DNA of 64,000 bases from assembly GCF_000516985.1 (NCBI RefSeq), contig NW_006917097.1, positions 186,001 through 250,000 of the forward strand, in the 5' to 3' direction. A program made the position numbers and the translations under genes. The notes below the pieces were generated by a model, which had not been told where the DNA came from, searched no databases, and saw only the letters and a list, made by a program, of their open reading frames with translations. Positions 57,484 through 64,000 of the stretch are shown here, piece by piece (position 1 is the first letter of the stretch; every line of letters starts with the position of its first letter). The DNA is from Pestalotiopsis fici W106-1 (lineage: Eukaryota > Ascomycota > Sordariomycetes > Amphisphaeriales > Sporocadaceae).

Positions 57484-60243
57484 CTAATTCTCCTCATCAT
57501 CTTCCTCGATAGGCGCGGGCGTCCTGCGTTCAGTTCTCCGCTTCGGCCTGCGATGCCTGCTGCTGCTTATGTTGCTGGCCGAGTCGTCTGGTGCCAAGCT
57601 GTCCAAATCATCACCACCCCAATCGCTCTCGCTAGTCTCGTCTTCGCCGGCAGCCCAGTATGGTCGCTCATATCCATTCATGCTGTCGCCGCTTTGTGGC
57701 AAAACGTCGATTCGACCAGCTCGTCGTTGCTGCATACGCATCATAAGCCCAGCATTTCGTTCTCGTAGCGCATTGCGAACCATTTCGGCTTGGTGGTGCA
57801 GCTTCTCAAAGGCGTCCTCCAGTGCTTCCATACCCTGATAGATTTCCCGCTCGACTTCGTTGAGAACGGCTATTTCCAACTCTTCGTCGTGCGATACGGC
57901 TTGCCGGCTCTGACCTTGTGTCGCTGTCGAGTTAAGAGAGATGAAAGAGGCTGGTGTTGCGCCACGACTGTATACACCTGAAAAGGGAGTTGTGTTTCTT
58001 GATGCTCCACCACCCGCATGACGCGACATGCCCGTTCCTGGGCGTGACGCTGGAGGGGAGAAAAAACCAGATGCGGGAGTTGCGCCACGAGGATACTCGG
58101 CGGTTGGCGTAATACCATCATCGTCGGCACCAGACCAAAGAAAGCCGTCGAAGCGGCCGGAAGTCAATATCTCCCATTCTTGTGGGCTAATGTCGACAAT
58201 GGTAACGAGAACATCGTGGTGGAAAGGGTTCTTGACAAGATACATGGCTGTCTCTGCATCACGAGGAGGCTGAGATAGGCGGTACAGTCGTTGGAGCGAC
58301 AAGCCCATTTGTACCACGAACTCTGCACGCGGTTTCCGCACGTTGGGTGTGGGCGCTCTTACATCTGGCTTGAGTTCTCGGGAACCCGCGAGTAGTGCAT
58401 TAAAGTATGGTCGCTCCTCGGTCTCGAGGCTGGTCAGGATCGCAAAGGTGAGCGTCTCGTCATCTACATCTGACGGTGGCGGCGCAGGCGCCTCAGCACA
58501 AGTGTTCATCCACTTGTCCACTGCAGATCTGACTTTCTTGGACTGTCGAAGATAATGGTCTCTAAATTCCTCGGCAATATCAGGATCCAGTTTGACAGGC
58601 GACGATGGTCGGGGCGGCAAGTCGCTCAGACGTTCCGCTGCCGCTGCGCTCAAGTTTGCCAGGTCGAATGGTGGCCAGCTGGGCATTTCCACCCGCCCTC
58701 CAACCCTTTCCAATACCTCTCCCCAACCGAGACCGTGATGTTCATCGGGTGTTCTCTCACACATGACACAATTACATCCCTCTTCGGGTAGATCTCTCGA
58801 GAAGACATCTTCTAACCTATCAAGCAGACGTCGGGCGACCGAACGATGACCAGTGGCCACTGCAACGGAACCCTGCTTGTGGATGACAGTTTGGTACTTA
58901 TTTAGTAAGTCAAAGAAAGGCGCAAATAGCACATCGGAACCAGCCAATGGTGGATTCGACGGCCTCGTGCCATTCGGTCTCGGTATGGCGGCAAGGAAGT
59001 TCTTGGGTATGGGTTGCATTAAACCACCATTCTGCAAGAGGTAATCAATCCTAGGCACCTCTTGAATGTTCAATGGCGGCGGAGGCGGAGGCGGCGGCGG
59101 TGGGGGTCCAAAATCACTCATGGGAGTTGCTGAAGGTGTAGGGCGATCTGCAGGCCGATCATCTGCAACAAAGACCAAGGGTGATGGTTGCTTCTCATTC
59201 GAGAACATGGGCGGCGGAGGGGGGAATTGCGCTGTTACAGTAGGAGTCTTTGGCGACGAGTCCTGTACCGAATCGGGCGAGTCGTCGTCCAGCGAATCAG
59301 ATCGTCTCGATCTTTTCGAATCCATTCGTTTGGGTAGAATAGAAGTGGCAGCAGAGCGGGCGCCGGCCGTCTTGTCATCACTCACGATCGAATCGTCATC
59401 ATCCACCACTTGGACACCAGGAGGCGGTCTGCCTGTAGACTTGATGTATGTGGCCTGGCTTGACGTCTTGGACTTGGTTGATAGCTTGGACTTGTCGTCG
59501 CGCCGCGAACTCGACCTTGACATACCGCTTGTCCTAGAATCCGGCCTGTCTGCAGCCCGGTCATCGCTTTCTCTCGTCCGCGGCGTTGATGTTCGACTCC
59601 GCCTCTTTTCCTCAGACATCTCCGTCTCTGGCGGGCTCGGTGGCCGGTCATTCTTCTTCACGCTTGCCTTCCTGGTGCTGCTAGCACTACTTCCCGATCT
59701 GTTGGGTGACTTGGATCTCCTGCTTTGCTTGGGGCCCAGGTCGGTAGGCTCTGGCGTGGGCGGTTCACGTTCAACATTTCGAACGGCAGAGACGTCCTCC
59801 TTGCTGTGTGCCTTGCTGAAAGATGGATACGGCAGACTAACCCTGCTCGACTGCAGCGAGCTCCTGCTCATCTCGGGGACCAGATCGCTCATACTTGAAG
59901 TCTTCTTCCTCTCCTCGCGCTCCCTCTCGCGCTCCTCCTTGCGCTCGCGGTGACGCTGCTTCTCCTCCTCGGTGCGATGTCGGCGATGCGACGTCGAGGT
60001 CTGCGACTCGCCGTCGGCGGCCATCTTGGAGCTGCGCGACTTGGTCTTGTGGCTGCTGCGGTGGCGATGTTCTCTGTCTCTCTCTCTGTCCCTGTCCCGG
60101 GTTCGTTCGCGGGACTGGTCCCTGTCCTTCTCGCCTTTAACACGCTCGCTCTTGGTACGCCGGAGTCGCTCGTCGCTGGCGGTGGCGACGCTGCCCGATA
60201 TGTCGGAGGGGTCGACCGCCCTATCTCGCGACACTGAACCCAT
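57484..60243 (-). CDS. Large RS-rich, polyproline-containing fungal protein of unknown function
   Basis: Continuous frame; about 919 aa from the ATG at 60243. Order: a long Arg/Ser/Glu/Lys-rich disordered region with RDRDRERDRE and REREREERKK runs (first about 300 residues); serine-rich segments; a polyproline stretch of 11 prolines (about 425-435); a folded-looking middle with a conserved-type CNCVMCERTPDEHHGLGWGEVLERVGG (about 545-570) and RDHYLRQSKKVRSAVDKWMN; a helical segment EELEIAVLNEVEREIYQGMEALEDAFEKLHHQAEMV; an acidic tail (EEDDEEN). I recall similar Sordariomycete proteins being auto-named 5-methylcytosine G/T mismatch-specific DNA glycosylase, but no glycosylase motif is visible. 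Coding-like sequence continues in frame upstream to about 60420 without an ATG, so the true start may be in an upstream exon. Confidence 0.75.
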   Translation of the reverse strand: MGSVSRDRAVDPSDISGSVATASDERLRRTKSERVKGEKDRDQSRERTRDRDRERDREHRHRSSHKTKSRSSKMAADGESQTSTSHRRHRTEEEKQRHRERKEEREREREERKKTSSMSDLVPEMSRSSLQSSRVSLPYPSFSKAHSKEDVSAVRNVEREPPTPEPTDLGPKQSRRSKSPNRSGSSASSTRKASVKKNDRPPSPPETEMSEEKRRSRTSTPRTRESDDRAADRPDSRTSGMSRSSSRRDDKSKLSTKSKTSSQATYIKSTGRPPPGVQVVDDDDSIVSDDKTAGARSAATSILPKRMDSKRSRRSDSLDDDSPDSVQDSSPKTPTVTAQFPPPPPMFSNEKQPSPLVFVADDRPADRPTPSATPMSDFGPPPPPPPPPPPLNIQEVPRIDYLLQNGGLMQPIPKNFLAAIPRPNGTRPSNPPLAGSDVLFAPFFDLLNKYQTVIHKQGSVAVATGHRSVARRLLDRLEDVFSRDLPEEGCNCVMCERTPDEHHGLGWGEVLERVGGRVEMPSWPPFDLANLSAAAAERLSDLPPRPSSPVKLDPDIAEEFRDHYLRQSKKVRSAVDKWMNTCAEAPAPPPSDVDDETLTFAILTSLETEERPYFNALLAGSRELKPDVRAPTPNVRKPRAEFVVQMGLSLQRLYRLSQPPRDAETAMYLVKNPFHHDVLVTIVDISPQEWEILTSGRFDGFLWSGADDDGITPTAEYPRGATPASGFFSPPASRPGTGMSRHAGGGASRNTTPFSGVYSRGATPASFISLNSTATQGQSRQAVSHDEELEIAVLNEVEREIYQGMEALEDAFEKLHHQAEMVRNALRERNAGLMMRMQQRRAGRIDVLPQSGDSMNGYERPYWAAGEDETSESDWGGDDLDSLAPDDSASNISSSRHRRPKRRTERRTPAPIEEDDEEN

Positions 60244-62560
60244 GGCTGGTAGGCTGATATGGCCAGGCAGGTGATTTTCCGACCGACTGCGGCGCTTCTC
60301 TCCGTTGAGCTCCAGTGGCACCTGGCACACTGAGGCTGGCGGGTTTAGTATCGTGGTTCCACCATGGGAGCCCAACCGGGGCCCGACAGCTGGTTTAAAT
60401 TCGGCAGGGAAGGGCTGAGCTGTCAGTATCCTCTGAGGTTAAACCGGCGGTCGATCTCCCGCGAGAGGTGGTCGGGGAAAAGCTGTTGGTAATATCAACG
60501 CAATTCCGGATTGTGCACACCGATCAATGTGGAGAGGTTCGTCCTGTGTCTTGTCGTCGAGGGAATAAACTATCGCTTCGGCAGAAGGATCAGAGTCGAA
60601 TGGGCGGTTCGGAGACAAATGTGGCACACAAGCAACACTACTACTGTGAGTTGCATTCGACGGACGCAGACTCCCTTCTCTCGTTGAAGCCCGGCGGCTG
60701 CGCTGGGTTGACGTGCAACGCTGCGTGTGCTGATTCGATGGAGGCGGGAGCAGATCACAGGGATTGCAGGGGGGCTTTTTCCAGCGGCGGCCTGATGTGG
60801 TTTGAATGCCAACAGGGCCGACAGGGCTTGTGAGGTAGTGTAATGTAGGTAAGGTAGGTACCTAAGAGCTCAGGCTTGCGGGCAGGCGGGGTCCATTTTA
60901 GAAGGTTTGTTCCTCATCTATATTTGGCGGCACTGTGTTCGTCTCCTGCATTCGAAGCGGGAAAAAAAGGAAGAGTGACCCAAGGAATTACTATGAGTCG
61001 TCGTCGTATATGAAGATCTTGCAGAGTGACAAGTCTGAATCACTTTTTAATAAAATTATGGACCCGTGGCCTGTCATTCACGGTTCGGTTTCTTATTAGC
61101 GGATGGCTCCCTCTGGTATCTCGAGTTTTTTTAATATATTTCCGACCAAAAGATCCGCGAACAAGTTTTCAGACGAACCGGACACTAACGTTATTTCAAC
61201 GCCCATTTATTACCGTACTGGAATGTCGTCATACAGGATTGGGAGGCCTTCATATGCTGCTTACTACTGCCTCTATTTCTGGTAATAGTCTTGTTTGTTG
61301 GGTACATGCTTCCACTCCATGGCATGTGTCAATGAGACTGGTAGGTAACCTTTCAATGAAGTGGCAAAACACGTACAATGTCGTGCATGTATATCATGAT
61401 GGCAGAGTCTCTGATCTCAGCTACTACTGCACGTATTCTAGCGGTTATCTTCCAACACCAGCTTGTGGCACAATCACAGTGCAATCACCCAGTATGGAAA
61501 TACCCTTTACCTGAAGCCATATACGTAGGATAGGTCCCCCAACGAACAGCCAGTGCATGCAAGTTCAGGTTCCATGTGCTTCATCAGGCTTGTTTGCCGC
61601 TGGCCGCCACATCTAGAAATAGCTTGCCAAGAAAAAGACCTTACAGTTTCATAGAGGTAGGCAGGCAATGATGGATTGGGGGTGTTTTGAACCGGTGACA
61701 ATAAAGTATTGGATACCCGCCTCCCACACCGCAATAGCATTGGGCAGCAAAGTCTCGCGATACCGCCATTTCCCCGCCCCCTCCCTTTGTTGGAAGCACC
61801 AAACTGGTGAGTGAGGGGCATTGATGCTTTAAGCGCCTGCTGGCCAGTCATATGGATGGATTCTGATTCTCGGCTCGGGTCACTGATGATTTTCGGGAGC
61901 ACATTGTCATCTCAGTCGGCAAGCCGTGAATGAATAACCACTTGTTCAAGTGGGGAAAAGAATAAGGAAAGGAAGAGAAATTGTAACAAAACATGGACTT
62001 CTTTTGTCTCTCTTTCTAATTTCTCGGTTCCGCGACACATCTTACCTACTTGACACACGGATCCCGGCATCTCAAAAAGGCTGATATACACTGGTTGTGC
62101 TTGCAGCATCAAGGCAATCGACCCTCCGCATGTCAAAGGTACTGGGCACAACAACAATTGTGCAACTTCGGGACACTGCTGCCGTGTGACTGATGCACGC
62201 TTCATATTATCAATTTTCGCGGCATCACCCGCTTCATCGCAGATCGCACGCAAGAACACACACAAAGTTTGCAGGTTTCATAAAAGCCTTCTTTAGGGCT
62301 GTCTCATGATCTACGACATGATATGTACTTTGGTGACACCGTCTCTTCTAGACAATCGTCACAACTTTGTTGTGTTGCGCTCCCACTCTTCCCATCACAT
62401 TTCTTTCTATAAACAATCCGAGATGTTTTAGGTGGAAAAAATATAGGTAAACCTGAATAATGACCCAAAAATGCACCCATAAAAACGCTAGGAAAAAGAG
62501 ACCCCGCCATTAAAAAAAAGAAAAGACCCCAGGCTATTCAATGAATCATAAAGAAACCTT
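60244..62560. other. Intergenic, about 2.3 kb
   Basis: The part to about 60420 may be 5' coding sequence of the RS-rich protein gene. Beyond that I see only short frames without protein character. Confidence 0.45.

Positions 62561-64000
<1,440 letters not shown>

Noticed and set aside
59066..59953. Gly/Ser/Leu-rich open frame antisense to the RS-rich protein
   Set aside because: Composition is the mirror of the polyproline and Arg/Ser repeats on the other strand.

Overview
The window comes from a filamentous ascomycete (Pezizomycotina, most like a Sordariomycete). The genes carry short GT-AG introns of about 50-100 nt. Two Zn2Cys6 regulators, a two-subunit (alpha/beta) fungal fatty acid synthase, a tRNA-Pro with a 37/38 intron and an ATP sulfurylase fused to an APS-kinase-like domain are all present. 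All exon joins below were read by eye from splice signals and frame; none is tested against transcripts.

Positions about 9.3-37.1 kb hold a secondary-metabolite gene cluster. In order: a secreted SMP-30-type lactonase (-), Fe(II)/2-oxoglutarate dioxygenase 1 (+), an MFS transporter (+), dioxygenase 2 (-), a cis-aconitate-decarboxylase-like MmgE/PrpD protein (+), FAS beta (-), a 2-methylcitrate-dehydratase-like MmgE/PrpD protein (+), a citrate-synthase-like protein (-) and FAS alpha (+). This is the enzyme set of the alkylcitrate/alkylitaconate pathway known from sporothriolide-type furofurandiones and hexylitaconate. The inferred route: the dedicated FAS makes a fatty acyl chain, the citrate synthase condenses it with oxaloacetate, one PrpD enzyme dehydrates the alkylcitrate, the other decarboxylates the alkylaconitate to an alkylitaconate, and the dioxygenases and lactonase oxidise and close lactone rings. 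The FAS alpha lacks the C-terminal phosphopantetheinyl transferase domain, as is usual for secondary-metabolism FAS.

The core genes sit as divergent pairs over four shared promoters of 600-800 bp. A motif TCGGCACNCG recurs in three of these promoters and upstream of an outlying MDR reductase gene, suggesting a common regulator. Possible satellite genes to the left (0-9 kb) are a Zn2Cys6 gene cut by the window edge, an M24 (prolidase-type) peptidase with a defective-looking last splice site, the MDR reductase, a secreted Dabb-domain protein and a 14-TM-type MFS transporter. A complete Zn2Cys6 regulator (40.3-42.9 kb) lies just right of FAS alpha.

Between MFS transporter 2 and dioxygenase 2 lies a 452-bp non-autonomous hAT-like element with 22-bp terminal inverted repeats. 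A 100-N assembly gap falls exactly inside its left 8-bp target-site duplication.

The right third (43-64 kb) is ordinary and gene-poor: coding-like remnants, an unknown membrane protein, a small hydrophilic protein, a hexose transporter behind about 5 kb without visible genes, an intron-containing tRNA-Pro(AGG), a large RS-rich/polyproline protein and the 3' part of ATP sulfurylase.
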